DNA from: Pseudonocardia oceani
Lineage (GTDB): Bacteria > Actinomycetota > Actinomycetes > Mycobacteriales > Pseudonocardiaceae
Direction: 5' to 3'
Assembly (NCBI RefSeq): GCF_019263585.2
Contig: NZ_JADQDF010000001.1
Coordinates: 2,666,001 to 2,730,000 of the forward strand
Length of the DNA: 64,000 nt
A model generated the notes under the pieces. That model was not told the DNA's origin and ran no database searches. It was given only the letters and a program-made list of their open reading frames with translations. Shown piece by piece: positions 47,167-55,967 of this stretch (its first letter is position 1; the number at the start of each line of letters is the position of its first letter). The position numbers were made by a program, and so were the translations under genes.

Positions 47167-48099
47167 ATGCCCGTGGTCACTGCCCGGTCAGTGACCCGTC
47201 GAGAGGGAACGGCATTGCCGACGACACGACCGGCCGCACAGCGCCGACGCCTGGGCACCGAGCTCCGCGAACTGCGTGAGCGGGCCGACCTGCGCATCGA
47301 TGACGCCGCGGCCGAGCTCCGGTGCTCCACGTCGAAGATCAGCCGACTGGAGAACGGCAAGACCCCGCCGCAGGAGCGCGACGTTCGTGATCTCGTCCGC
47401 TTCTACGGCGGCAGCATCGAGGTCGGTGAACGGCTCCAGGAGATGGCCCGGTCCGGCCAGGACAACGGCTGGTGGGGAGACGAGTTCAAGGACGTCTTCA
47501 CCGACCGTCTGGTGGCCGAGCAGCTCAAGGAGTACGTGCAGCTGGAGGAGTACGCGTCAGCGATCACCTCGTACACGGCCGACGTCGTCCCCGGCCTGCT
47601 GCAGACGGAGTCCTACATCACCGCGCTCACCGAGCTCCTCTTCAGCAACCACGACGCTGAGCTGCGGAAACGCTTCGTCGAGTTCCGGTTGCGGCGCCAA
47701 CGCATCCTGCACCGCGACGACGCGCCTCGGCTGCGCTTCCTGATTAGCGAGGGGACCCTGCGTCAGCCGGTCGGCGGAAGTGATGTGGCCACGCAGCAAC
47801 TCGATGCGATCAGCAAGCGGATCGTCGAGAACGATCCCTCGTGCGTCGTGCGGATCGTTCCGCTCATCGCGGTCTCCCCTGCCCTCTACGGCGGCTCGTT
47901 CTCGGTCATCGTCTTCGACGACCCGGCCGACCAGGACACGGTCCTCGTAGAAGGGCGGAATGCGCCTACCTACCTCAAGTCCGACGCCGACGTCGAGCGC
48001 TACGGTCAGTCGTTCGCCGAGATCGAGAAGGTCAGCCTCGACGCCGGCGCCTCCCTCGACGCGATCGAGGAGGCGAGAGCCATCCTGCGCCAGATCTGA
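47167..48099 (+). CDS. XRE-family regulator with DUF5753 (second copy)
   Basis: This 310-residue paralogue of the leftward regulator has an XRE helix-turn-helix (about residues 28-82: LGTELRELRERADLRIDDAA and SKISRLENGKTPPQ) and a DUF5753 domain (TADVVPGLLQTESYITALTE, RRQRILHRDDAP, NAPTYLKSDADVERYGQ). ATG 47167 has GGAGGAGG nine bases upstream. It is followed by its own DUF397 gene. In Streptomyces, DUF5753 regulators of the BldB/WhiJ-like networks affect development; the signal is unknown here. Confidence 0.9.
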   Translation: MPVVTARSVTRREGTALPTTRPAAQRRRLGTELRELRERADLRIDDAAAELRCSTSKISRLENGKTPPQERDVRDLVRFYGGSIEVGERLQEMARSGQDNGWWGDEFKDVFTDRLVAEQLKEYVQLEEYASAITSYTADVVPGLLQTESYITALTELLFSNHDAELRKRFVEFRLRRQRILHRDDAPRLRFLISEGTLRQPVGGSDVATQQLDAISKRIVENDPSCVVRIVPLIAVSPALYGGSFSVIVFDDPADQDTVLVEGRNAPTYLKSDADVERYGQSFAEIEKVSLDAGASLDAIEEARAILRQI

Positions 48100-48229
48100 G
48101 GTCCGATCTCGTACCTCCCACCCGGCGGCCGAGCCCGCTCGGGTGTCTCACCTGTGCACACAACACGGTTGAGCGCTCTCTCACCGTCTACACTTCCGGG
48201 TGACACGGCAGGTCGAGAGAGGACGCAGC

Positions 48230-48439
48230 GTGGCGAACCGGAACGACGATGGCCACTTGCGGTTCGTCCGAAGTACCCGGTGTAATACCGGTACCTGTGT
48301 GGAGTTCGCGAGGGACTCGAGCTCCGGTCAGGTGCATCTCCGGCACAGCCAGCAACCGAGCAAGGTCCTCACCTTCTCGTCAGATGAGTGGGAGGCCTTC
48401 GCATCGGGCGTGAACGGCGGCGAGTTCGACCCCTCCTGA
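48230..48439 (+). CDS. DUF397 protein (partner of second XRE)
   Basis: This 69-residue DUF397 protein has FVRSTRCNTGTCVEFARD, VHLRHSQQPSKVLTFSSDEW and a VNGGEFD end. GTG 48230 follows GAGAGGA. It is 130 bases downstream of the second XRE/DUF5753 regulator and converges with recR, the stops being six bases apart. It is probably the cognate small partner of that regulator. Confidence 0.88.
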   Translation: MANRNDDGHLRFVRSTRCNTGTCVEFARDSSSGQVHLRHSQQPSKVLTFSSDEWEAFASGVNGGEFDPS

Positions 48440-48445
48440 CAACTT

Positions 48446-49063
48446 CTACAGCGCGCGGCGGCCGGACAGGGCCCGGCCGAGCGTGAGCTCGTCGGCGAAC
48501 TCCAGGTCGCCACCCATCGGCAGGCCCGACGCGAGCCGGGTGACCGACAGCCCCGGGAAGTCGCGCAGCAGCCGCACGAGGTAGGTCGCCGTGGCCTCGC
48601 CCTCGGTGTTGGGGTCCGTCGCGATGATCACTTCGGCGATGTCGGCCTCGTCCGACGCCGGACCGGTGCCGCCCAGCCGGGCGAGCAGCTCGCGGATGCG
48701 CAGCCCGTCCGGGCCGATGCCCGCCAGCGGGTCGAGCGCGCCGCCCAGCACGTGGTAGCGGCCCTTGAACTCCCGGGTGCGCTCCACCGCCAGCACGTCC
48801 TTGGGCTCCTCCACGACGCAGACGATCGTGGGGTCGCGCCGGGCGTCGGCGCAGTAGCGGCAGCGCACGGCGGCCGAGACGTTGCCGCAGACCTCGCAGA
48901 ACATGACGCCCTGCTTGACCTTCTGCAGCACGTCCTGCAGCCGCGTGACGTCGACCGGGTCGGCCGCGAGCAGGTGGAACGCGATCCGCTGCGCGCTCTT
49001 CGGGCCGACGCCGGGCAGCCGGCCCAGCTCGTCGATCAGGTCCTGGACCGGACCCTCGAACAC
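48446..49063 (-). CDS. recR: Recombination mediator RecR
   Basis: This 205-residue RecR acts with RecO and RecF in loading RecA at gaps. It has the N-terminal helix-hairpin-helix [20 protein letters not shown], a zinc finger (CEVCGNVS and [10 protein letters not shown]) and a Toprim domain beginning [16 protein letters not shown]. The GTG at 49063 is one base after the ybaB stop, the normal dnaX-ybaB-recR arrangement, although here a P-type ATPase gene separates dnaX from ybaB. Confidence 0.96.
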   Translation of the reverse strand: MFEGPVQDLIDELGRLPGVGPKSAQRIAFHLLAADPVDVTRLQDVLQKVKQGVMFCEVCGNVSAAVRCRYCADARRDPTIVCVVEEPKDVLAVERTREFKGRYHVLGGALDPLAGIGPDGLRIRELLARLGGTGPASDEADIAEVIIATDPNTEGEATATYLVRLLRDFPGLSVTRLASGLPMGGDLEFADELTLGRALSGRRAL

Positions 49064-49064
49064 C

Positions 49065-49403
49065 TCAGGCGCCCGGCAGCCCGAGGCCGCCGCCCATGTC
49101 GAGGCCGCCGGCGAGCGGCCCCATCTTCTGCGCCTGCAGCTCCTGTGCGGCGCGGGCGGCGTCGTGCAGCGCGCCCACGATGAGGTCCTGCAGCGTCTCG
49201 ACGTCGTCGGCGTCGACGACCTTCGGGTCGATCTTCACCGCCTGCACCTCGCCCGCCGCGGTCATGCGGACGTGCACGAGGCCGTTGCCCGCCTGGCCGA
49301 CGACCTCCGCGCTGGCCAGCTCGGCCTGCGCGGACATGAGCTGCTCCTGCATCTTCTGCGCCTGCTGCATCAACTGCTGGATGTCGAGTTCCCCCGGGTT
49401 CAC
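49065..49403 (-). CDS. YbaB/EbfC nucleoid-associated protein
   Basis: This 112-residue YbaB/EbfC family DNA-binding protein has an N-terminal coiled helix ([19 protein letters not shown]) and the central [20 protein letters not shown] segment, which forms a dimeric tweezer-like fold. It lies directly before recR, with which it is co-transcribed, and is thought to organise DNA. The C-terminal tail is Gly/Leu-rich. Confidence 0.95.
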   Translation of the reverse strand: MNPGELDIQQLMQQAQKMQEQLMSAQAELASAEVVGQAGNGLVHVRMTAAGEVQAVKIDPKVVDADDVETLQDLIVGALHDAARAAQELQAQKMGPLAGGLDMGGGLGLPGA

Positions 49404-49482
49404 GGCGTCGGCTCCTCGGTTCGTGGCGCGGGCGGGTCCCCACCAGCCTACGGACGCGCGGCACCCCGCCGTGGCCGGGCCG

Positions 49483-51789
49483 TCACGAGCGCCTGCGGCC
49501 CACCAGCCAGGCGGCGATCTCGACCGCGACGATGCCGACCGCGGCGATGCCCAGCCCCGTCAGCAGCGTCGGCGGGTGACCCGGATCGAGCTGCCAGAAC
49601 CCCTGCCCGAAGACGATCGGCAGGAACAGCGCCCAGCAGAAGGCCCCGATCGCCGCGGCGATCATGACGAGCTTCCACCAGACGTAGGGCCGGGCGACGA
49701 CGACGAGCACCCACGTCGCCACGGCGTAGAGCGCGACCACCGCCGCGGTGCTCTGCTGGATCTCCGTGGCGCTCGTGTCGGTGCGCACGACCAGGTAGGT
49801 CGCGAACGTGACGACCCCGGCGATCGCCCCGGACGGGATCGACAGCCGCAGCACCCGCCGCACGAACCCGGTGCGCGCCCGCTCGGCGTTCGGCGCGAGC
49901 GCGAGGAAGAACGCGGGGATGCCGATCGTCAGCGAGCCGATCAGCGTCAGGTGCCGCGGCAGGAACGGGTACGGCACCCCGATCGCGCCGATCGCGATGG
50001 CCAGGAAGACCGAGTAGACGGTCTTGGTGAGGAACAGGTTGGCGACGCGCTCGATGTTGCCGATCACCCGGCGGCCCTCGGCGACGACGTACGGGAGCGT
50101 GGCGAAGGAGTTGTCCAGCAGCACGATCTGCGCGACCGCCCGCGTGGCGGGGCTGCCCGAGCCCATCGCGACGCCGATGTCGGCGTCCTTGAGCGCGAGG
50201 ACGTCGTTGACGCCGTCGCCGGTCATCGCGACGGTGTGCCCGCGGGCCTGCAGCGCGCCGACCATCTCGCGCTTCTGCGCGGGCGTCACCCGACCGAAGA
50301 CGGTGCCGGCCTCCAGGCGGTCGGGCAGGTCGGCGTCGGTGAGCGTGCGGGCGTCGACGGGGGCGTCGGCGCGGGGCAGGTCCAGCGACGCGGCGACGGC
50401 GCCGACCGACAGCGCGTTGTCGCCGGAGATGACCTTCACCTCGACGTCCTGGTCGGCGAAGTAGGCCAGCGTCGCCGCCGCCTCGGGCCGCACGCGCTGC
50501 TCCAGGACCACGAGCGCGACCGGCTCGACCGGGCCGTCGGCCTCGGGGCGGCGCCCGAGCAGCAGCACGCGCAACCCCGTGGAGCCGATGCGCTCGGCCT
50601 CGACGCGCTCGGCAGCGCCGTCGGGCAGCAGGACGTCGGCGGCACCGAGGACCCACTCGCCGCGGCCGTCGAACGTCGCACCGCCCCACTTGCGGGCCGA
50701 GGAGAACGGGACCGTCGCGGTGCGCGTCCAGCCCGGGTCGGGGCAGCCCTCCGCGACGGCGGCGAGGCTCGCGTTGGGGCGCGGGTCGGCGGCACCGAGC
50801 GCGCCGAGCGCCTCCCGGACCTCCGGCCCGTCGGGGCGGACCTCGGCGAGCCGCATCCCGTTCTCGGTGAGCGTGCCGGTCTTGTCGGCGCAGACCACGT
50901 CGACGCGCGCGAGCCCCTCGATGGCCGGGAGCTCCTGCACCAGACACTGCCGCGCACCGAGCCGGACCACGCCGACCGCGAACGCGATGCTGGTGAGCAG
51001 CACCAGCCCCTCGGGGACCATCGGCACGAGCGCCGCGACCATCCCGCGCAGCGCGTCGTCGACGTCGGCGCCCGCCGTGCGGAACTGGCTCCAGATGATG
51101 AGGACGGCGGCCGGCACGAGCAGCCAGGTGATGACGCGCAGGATCGTGTCGATGCCCGAGCGCAGCTCCGAACCGACGAGGGTGAAACGGCTGGCCTCCT
51201 CGGCGAGCTGCGCGGCGTAGGCCTCGCGGCCGACCTTCGTGGCCCGCTGCGCGCCGCCGCCGACGGTGACGAAGCTGCCCGAGAGCAGCGGGTCGCCCGG
51301 CTGCTTGTGCACGGCGTCGGACTCGCCGGTGAGCAGCGACTCGTCGACCTCCAGGCCCTCGGCGGCGAGCACCACCCCGTCGACGACGATCTTGTCGCCG
51401 GGCCCGAGGTCGATGACGTCGTCGAGCACCACCTCGCTGGGGCCGAGCTCCACGACGACGCCGTCGCGGCGCACCCGCGGGCGGGCCTCGCCGACGATCG
51501 CGAGCCGCTCCAGCGTCCGCTTGGCCCGTAGCTCCTGCACGATGCCGATCAGCGTGTTGATGATGATCACGAAGCCGAACAGCCCGTCCTGGATCGGGCC
51601 GATCACCAGGATCACCGCGAACAGCACGCCCACGATGGCGTTGAAGCGGGTCAGGACGTTGGCGCGGACGATCTCGCCGATGCTGCGGCTCGCGCGCGAC
51701 GGGACGTCGTTGGTCTTCCCGGCGGCCACGCGCTCGGCGACCTGCGCCGCGGTGAGGCCGTGCAGGACGTCGGGCTCGGCAACCGTCAC
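49483..51789 (-). CDS. Cation-transporting P-type ATPase (CtpE-like)
   Basis: This 768-residue P-type ATPase has the actuator motif [12 protein letters not shown] near residue 150, phosphorylated Asp302 in [14 protein letters not shown], and the hinge [20 protein letters not shown] near 530. There is no N-terminal heavy-metal domain, and the membrane motif in helix 4 is [10 protein letters not shown] rather than CPC, so it is not a copper/zinc type. The layout resembles mycobacterial CtpE, a calcium transporter; that substrate is inferred. GTG 51789 starts the frame. It lies between dnaX and ybaB-recR. Confidence 0.92.
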   Translation of the reverse strand: MTVAEPDVLHGLTAAQVAERVAAGKTNDVPSRASRSIGEIVRANVLTRFNAIVGVLFAVILVIGPIQDGLFGFVIIINTLIGIVQELRAKRTLERLAIVGEARPRVRRDGVVVELGPSEVVLDDVIDLGPGDKIVVDGVVLAAEGLEVDESLLTGESDAVHKQPGDPLLSGSFVTVGGGAQRATKVGREAYAAQLAEEASRFTLVGSELRSGIDTILRVITWLLVPAAVLIIWSQFRTAGADVDDALRGMVAALVPMVPEGLVLLTSIAFAVGVVRLGARQCLVQELPAIEGLARVDVVCADKTGTLTENGMRLAEVRPDGPEVREALGALGAADPRPNASLAAVAEGCPDPGWTRTATVPFSSARKWGGATFDGRGEWVLGAADVLLPDGAAERVEAERIGSTGLRVLLLGRRPEADGPVEPVALVVLEQRVRPEAAATLAYFADQDVEVKVISGDNALSVGAVAASLDLPRADAPVDARTLTDADLPDRLEAGTVFGRVTPAQKREMVGALQARGHTVAMTGDGVNDVLALKDADIGVAMGSGSPATRAVAQIVLLDNSFATLPYVVAEGRRVIGNIERVANLFLTKTVYSVFLAIAIGAIGVPYPFLPRHLTLIGSLTIGIPAFFLALAPNAERARTGFVRRVLRLSIPSGAIAGVVTFATYLVVRTDTSATEIQQSTAAVVALYAVATWVLVVVARPYVWWKLVMIAAAIGAFCWALFLPIVFGQGFWQLDPGHPPTLLTGLGIAAVGIVAVEIAAWLVGRRRS

Positions 51790-51846
51790 GTGGGCGCAGC
51801 CTACGCAGGGTCGCGGAGGCTCCGGATCGGACTTTCGGTCGACCCG

Positions 51847-54045
51847 TCAGCGCTGGTCGAGCGCCCGCGCCCCGAGCTGGGACGTGAGCAGCTCGATGGC
51901 CATCTCCTCGGGGTCGCGGCGCTCGGCGGGGCTGGTGGTCGCGCCGGCCGCGGCCTCGGCGAGCATCGACTCCTCGTCGTCGGGCGGGGCGTCCTCGGGC
52001 GCGGGCTCGGGGGGCAGCGGCTCGGCGCCGGCGTCGTCGGTGACGGCCCCGGCGGTGGAGCGGCGCGTGGGCGGCGGGCGGGTCGGGCGGCGGGGCGCGG
52101 CGGCCGGCTGCGGCGAGGCCTGCCCGCCGCGCGCGGTGGCCGGGGGCACCGGGTCGCCGTGCTCGCAGCGGACCCGCCACTGCACGCCGAGCACCGCGTG
52201 CAGCGACTCGGCGATGACCTCGGTGTTGCTCTGCTCCGACAGCAGCCGCGCCAGCGGGGCGGTACCGATGCTGAGGACCAGGGTGTCGTCCTCGACGGCC
52301 CGGACCGTGGCGCTGACGAGCAGCGCCGCCGTGCGCTTCTTGCGGTCCTTGGCGGCGGCCAGGATCTCCGGCCAGACGCGGCGGACGGCGGCGGCGTCGA
52401 GGGAGGCGGCCGCGGGGCGCGTCTGCCGGGGCTCGGCGGGCTCGTCCTGGGGCTCGGGAGCGGGGGGCTCGGCGGGGGCGGGGCGCTCGGCGGCGGGGCG
52501 TTCGGGCGCCGGACGCTCTACGGCGGGGCGCTCAGGTGCCGGACGCTCTACGGCCGGGCGTTCCGGGGCCCGCTCCGGTGCCGGGCGCTCGGGTGCGGGC
52601 GGCTCGACCGCGGGACGGCCGGCGTCGGGGCGGACCGCCTCCGGGCGGGACGGCGCGGGGCGGGCGGGCGGGCGGACCGGCTCCGCGCGCGGGGGCTCGG
52701 CGGCAGCGGGCGGGACGGCAGCGGGCGCGGGCGGGGCTGCAGCGGCCGGCGTAGGGGCGGGCGCGGGCGGCGCGGGGGTGCTCGTCACCGCGGCGGCCGG
52801 GGCCTCCGCGGTGCGCTCGCTGGGGCGGCGGAACCGCGGTGCGGCTCCCCCGTCGGCGTCGCCCTCCCCCCGGGGCGAGGAGGCGATGTCGTTGCGCCGC
52901 TCGATGCGCTCGAGCCGCTCCAGCAGGCCGGCGTCGGCGGTGCTGGCCGCGGGCAGCAGCATCCGCGCGCACAACAGCTCCAGCAGCAGCCGCGGCGCGG
53001 TGGCCCCGCGCATCTCGACGAGGCCGGTGTGCACGATCTCGCCGTAGCGCGCCAGCGTGGCCGGGCCGATCCGGTCGGCCTGCTCGATCATCCGTGCGAC
53101 CTCGTCGGCCGCCGCCTCCACCAGCCCGCGCTCCGCGGCCTCGGGCACGGCCTGCAGCAGCGTGACGTCGCGCAGGCGCTGCAGGAGGTCGGAGGCGAAG
53201 CGGCGGGGGTCGTGGCCGGCCTCGACCAGCTTGTCGACGGTCTCGAAGACCACCGCGCGGTCGCCCGCCGCGAGGGCGTCGACCATGTCGTCGATCAGCG
53301 CGACGTCGGTGACGCCGAGCAGCGCCACCGCGCGTTCGTAGGTGACGCCCTCGGGCCCGGCGCCGGCGAGGAGCTGGTCGAGCACCGACAGCGAGTCGCG
53401 CGCCGATCCGCCACCCGCGCGGATGACCAGCGGGTACACCGCGGGCGCGACGACCGCACCCTCGTCGGCGCAGATGCTCTCCATGAGCCGGCGCAGCGTG
53501 CCCGGGGGGATCAGCCGGAACGGGTAGTGGTGCGTGCGCGAGCGGATGGTCGGCAGGACCTTGTCCGGCTCGGTCGTGGCGAACACGAAGACGAGGTGCT
53601 CCGGCGGCTCCTCCACGATCTTGAGCAGGGCGTTGAAGCCCTGCGTGGTGATCATGTGCGCCTCGTCGACGATGAACACCCGGTAGCGCGACTCGGCGGG
53701 CGCGAAGAACGCGCGGTCGCGCAGCTCGCGCGTGTCGTCGACACCTCCGTGGGAAGCGGCGTCGAGCTCGGTGACGTCGATGTTGCCCGGCCCACCCGGC
53801 GCGAGCGCGACGCACGACGCGCAGACCCCGCACGGGTCGGGCGTCGGCCCCTGCACGCAGTTGAGCGAGCGCGCCAGGATGCGGGCGCTGGAGGTCTTGC
53901 CGCAGCCGCGCGGCCCGGAGAACAGGTACGCGTGGTTGATCCGGCCGGCCGCGAGGGCGGTGCTCAGCGGTTCGGTGACGTGCTCCTGCCCGACGACCTC
54001 GGCGAACGTCGCCGGGCGGTACTTGCGGTACAGAGCCAGCGCCAC
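51847..54045 (-). CDS. dnaX: DNA polymerase III subunit gamma/tau
   Basis: This 732-residue clamp-loader ATPase has Walker A FSGPRGCGKTSSARIL, the zinc cysteines CVQGPTPDPCGVCASC, Walker B VFIVDEAHMI and the sensor/SRC arginine region SARDSLSVLDQLLAGAG. After about residue 365 comes a long Pro/Ala/Glu-rich linker with repeated ERPA-type units (about 455-545) and then a tau-type C-terminal domain (about 540-640). The GTG start at 54045 is 54 bases after the SRP RNA gene, the usual actinobacterial order. Confidence 0.95.
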   Translation of the reverse strand: MALALYRKYRPATFAEVVGQEHVTEPLSTALAAGRINHAYLFSGPRGCGKTSSARILARSLNCVQGPTPDPCGVCASCVALAPGGPGNIDVTELDAASHGGVDDTRELRDRAFFAPAESRYRVFIVDEAHMITTQGFNALLKIVEEPPEHLVFVFATTEPDKVLPTIRSRTHHYPFRLIPPGTLRRLMESICADEGAVVAPAVYPLVIRAGGGSARDSLSVLDQLLAGAGPEGVTYERAVALLGVTDVALIDDMVDALAAGDRAVVFETVDKLVEAGHDPRRFASDLLQRLRDVTLLQAVPEAAERGLVEAAADEVARMIEQADRIGPATLARYGEIVHTGLVEMRGATAPRLLLELLCARMLLPAASTADAGLLERLERIERRNDIASSPRGEGDADGGAAPRFRRPSERTAEAPAAAVTSTPAPPAPAPTPAAAAPPAPAAVPPAAAEPPRAEPVRPPARPAPSRPEAVRPDAGRPAVEPPAPERPAPERAPERPAVERPAPERPAVERPAPERPAAERPAPAEPPAPEPQDEPAEPRQTRPAAASLDAAAVRRVWPEILAAAKDRKKRTAALLVSATVRAVEDDTLVLSIGTAPLARLLSEQSNTEVIAESLHAVLGVQWRVRCEHGDPVPPATARGGQASPQPAAAPRRPTRPPPTRRSTAGAVTDDAGAEPLPPEPAPEDAPPDDEESMLAEAAAGATTSPAERRDPEEMAIELLTSQLGARALDQR
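52460..52615. repeat. Degenerate Pro-Glu repeat region in dnaX
   Basis: The minus strand encodes runs of ERPAPERPAVERPAPERPAV type in the linker of gamma/tau. The DNA shows imperfect 12- to 30-base tandem units such as GGGCGCTC/GGACGCTCTACGGC. It is a flexible linker and a likely hot spot for length variation. Confidence 0.7.
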
Positions 54046-54098
54046 GCCGCGAGGCTACCCACCGGGTCCGACACCGCGCCCGGCGGGAGAAATAAGGC

Positions 54099-54185
54099 GG
54101 GCCCCGCGCACCCGCCAGAGCCTGTTGACCCTTGCTGCCTTCCGGCCCTGGGGGAGTTCACAGGATGGGCGTCACGCGGGACCCG
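54099..54185 (-). ncRNA. ffs: Signal recognition particle RNA, small type
   Basis: On the minus strand the conserved SRP apical sequence GGCCGGAAGGCAGCAAGGGT is present with the flanking asymmetrical loop. The 5' GGGTCCCGCG pairs with CGCGGGGCCC at the 3' end, closing a hairpin of about 87 bases, the small bacterial 4.5S type. It sits immediately upstream of dnaX on the same strand. It binds Ffh for co-translational protein targeting. Confidence 0.93.
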
Positions 54186-54244
54186 GGTACGAGTGTAGAG
54201 CCGGGTCGGGCGGCCGTGACGGGGAGGCTATGCTTCTCGGCGTT

Positions 54245-54329
54245 GGAGGATTCGCCTAGTGGCCTATGGCGCACGCTTGGAAAGCGTGTTGGGTTCACGC
54301 CCTCGGGGGTTCGAATCCCCCATCCTCCG
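54245..54329 (+). tRNA. tRNA-Ser (GGA)
   Basis: The acceptor GGAGGAT pairs with ATCCTCC. The anticodon loop TTGGAAA gives anticodon GGA (54279-54281), there is a long variable arm, and the T-arm GGGGGTTCGAATCCCCC is perfect. The discriminator is G and the CCA end is not encoded. It is a class II tRNA decoding UCC/UCU. Confidence 0.97.
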
Positions 54330-54429
54330 CAGGTGGAGCCGGGTGTCCCGCAGGTCGGGGCACCCGGTTCCGTCGTTGTGGCCCCCACCCTCCTCGATCG
54401 TGTCCGGCGGGCCGCGCCAGGATCCGTGC

Positions 54430-55032
54430 ATGATCGAGTCCACCCCGGCCGTGCGGCCCGCGTCGTCCGCCGACCGGGTGCGGGCCACGGAGGTGCTCGC
54501 GGCGGCGTTCGCCGACGACCCCCTGTTCCTGCACGTGCTCCCCCTCGGTGCCCGCCGCCGTGCGGAGCGGCTGCGCCGCTTCTTCGACCTCGAGGTGCGG
54601 CGCAGTGAGCGCTTCGGCGGCGCGTGGGCGTCCGAGGACGGCGCCGGCACGGCGGTCTGGTTCCCGCCCTGCACCTGGCGGCCCACCGCGTGGGAGGTGC
54701 TGCGCGCGGCGCCGGCCGTCGTCCGCGTCCTGGGCCGGGAGATGCCCCGCGCCCTGCGGGTCCAGGCGACGCTGCAGCGCCACCACCCGTCGACCCCGCA
54801 CTGGTACCTCTTCGCCCTCGCGACCGAGCCCGGCCGGCAGGGCGGCGGCATCGGGACGGCGCTGCTGCGGCCGGTCCTCGAGCGCTGCGACCGGGACCGC
54901 CTGCCCGCCTACCTGGAGGCGACCGGCGAGCGCAGCCGCGCGCTCTACCTGCGCCACGGCTTCCGCGACGCCGAGCCGCTCCTCCTCCCCGGCGGCCCGC
55001 CCGTGCACCCGATGTGGCGCGACCCGCGCTGA
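54430..55032 (+). CDS. GNAT-family N-acetyltransferase
   Basis: This 200-residue GNAT protein has an acetyl-CoA-binding loop YLFALATEPGRQGGGIGTAL near residue 127 and a C-terminal YLRHGFRDAEPL motif. The N-terminal half (VLAAAFADDPLFLHVLP) matches a large actinobacterial subgroup with unknown small-molecule substrates. ATG 54430 is just after an AGGA. No operon partner is evident. Confidence 0.85.
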   Translation: MIESTPAVRPASSADRVRATEVLAAAFADDPLFLHVLPLGARRRAERLRRFFDLEVRRSERFGGAWASEDGAGTAVWFPPCTWRPTAWEVLRAAPAVVRVLGREMPRALRVQATLQRHHPSTPHWYLFALATEPGRQGGGIGTALLRPVLERCDRDRLPAYLEATGERSRALYLRHGFRDAEPLLLPGGPPVHPMWRDPR

Positions 55033-55122
55033 CGCTCCGGCACGGTCAGACCGGTCACCGAGCGTGGCGGTCGGGCCGGGCGCGCCGGTAAACTCGGGGG
55101 TGGTTCCGCGAGACGCGGCACC

Positions 55123-55160
55123 CCGGACGAGTGCGTCGTACCCGGCACGACGACGACGCG
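55123..55160 (+). promoter_or_regulatory. Probable guanidine-III riboswitch
   Basis: CCGGACGAG at 55123-55131 is followed by GCGTCGT, ACCCGG and ACGACGC. The 7-base arms GCGTCGT/ACGACGC pair perfectly, and the two CCGG elements can pair to form the pseudoknot stem of ykkC-III (guanidine-III) RNAs. The loop between is about three bases shorter than the Thermobifida example I recall. It ends 17 bases before a SugE/Gdx-type exporter gene, the expected target, with the GGAGG ribosome-binding site just downstream, so control at translation is likely. Confidence 0.7.
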
Positions 55161-55176
55161 GCACCGGAGGTGCGTC

Positions 55177-55491
55177 ATGGCGTGGATCGTGCTCGTGGTC
55201 TCGGGAGTGCTGGAGACCGTCTGGGCCTCGGCCCTGTCCCGGTCGGCCGGCTTCACCCGACTGGTTCCGTCGCTCGTGTTCGGGACCGCCCTGGTACTGA
55301 GCATGGCGGGGCTCGCCTACGCGCTGCGGACCATCCCCGTCGGCACCGGTTACGCCGTCTGGGTCGGCATCGGGGCGGTGGGCACCGCGGCCTACGGCAT
55401 GGCGGTGCTCGGCGAACCGGTGACGACCGCCCGATTGCTGTGCCTGCTGCTCATCGTGGGCGGAGTGGTCGGCCTGAAATTCCTCCATTAG
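55177..55491 (+). CDS. gdx: SMR-family exporter, SugE/Gdx-like guanidinium exporter
   Basis: This is a 104-residue four-helix small multidrug resistance protein. The essential membrane glutamate is Glu13 (VLETVWASAL), and AYALRTIPVGTGYAVWVGIG is typical of the SugE/Gdx branch, which exports guanidinium in exchange for protons. ATG 55177 follows GGAGG. The preceding probable guanidine-III riboswitch supports guanidinium rather than a general drug as substrate. The protein acts as an antiparallel dimer in the membrane. Confidence 0.9.
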   Translation: MAWIVLVVSGVLETVWASALSRSAGFTRLVPSLVFGTALVLSMAGLAYALRTIPVGTGYAVWVGIGAVGTAAYGMAVLGEPVTTARLLCLLLIVGGVVGLKFLH

Positions 55492-55624
55492 GCCCAGCCG
55501 CCACAAGATCAGGTCACGAAAACCTCACGCTCGGGTGATGTGCGCTTGGACCGGATCACTACCGGGAACTCTCCCTCAGCGGGTCGTCGAGCGCGACCTC
55601 AGGGGCAAACATGGAGGATTTCTG

Positions 55625-55894
55625 ATGGGCATTCTGGGCTGGATCATCGTGGGTGGCCTGATGGGCGCACTGGCCAAGGCCATCATGCCGGGCAACGACC
55701 CGGGCGGCATCATCGTCACGATCATCATCGGCATCGTCGGCGGCCTGCTGGGCGGCTTCATCGGATCCGCGCTCTTCGGCGTCTCGACGGGCGGGTTCTT
55801 CGACATCCGCACCTGGCTGATCGCCCTCGTCGGTGCCCTGCTGCTGCTGGGCATCTACCGCGTGATCGCCGGACGCCGAGCCGTCCGCCACTGA
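55625..55894 (+). CDS. GlsB/YeaQ/YmgE-family stress membrane protein
   Basis: This 89-residue transglycosylase-associated (GlsB/YeaQ/YmgE) protein has three membrane helices. The first helix carries GWIIVGGLMGALAKAIMPG, then GGIIVTIIIGIVGGLLGGFI and a final helix ending in an Arg-rich tail. Family members are induced by stress; no enzymatic activity is known. ATG 55625 has GGAGG eight bases upstream. A strong terminator follows 13 bases after the stop. Confidence 0.88.
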   Translation: MGILGWIIVGGLMGALAKAIMPGNDPGGIIVTIIIGIVGGLLGGFIGSALFGVSTGGFFDIRTWLIALVGALLLLGIYRVIAGRRAVRH

Positions 55895-55906
55895 CCTCGT
55901 TCCACG

Positions 55907-55943
55907 CCGAAGGCCCCGTCCCCTCCCGGGACGGGGCCTTCGG
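55907..55943 (+). terminator. Strong terminator hairpin
   Basis: A perfect 16-bp stem (55907-55922 with 55928-55943) with a 5-base loop lies 13 bases after the small stress-protein gene. The stem is GC-rich with no T-run, the usual actinobacterial form. Confidence 0.88.
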
Positions 55944-55967
55944 CCTGTCCGGGCCCATGATGGGCCG

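Noticed and set aside
48160..48229. Sigma-70-like promoter TTGAGC / TACACT before the second DUF397 gene
   Set aside because: The spacer is only 14 bases, too short to call a promoter with confidence.
54099..54185. Plus-strand assignment of the SRP RNA
   Set aside because: The GGAAGGCAGCAAGG apical motif reads correctly only on the minus strand, upstream of dnaX.
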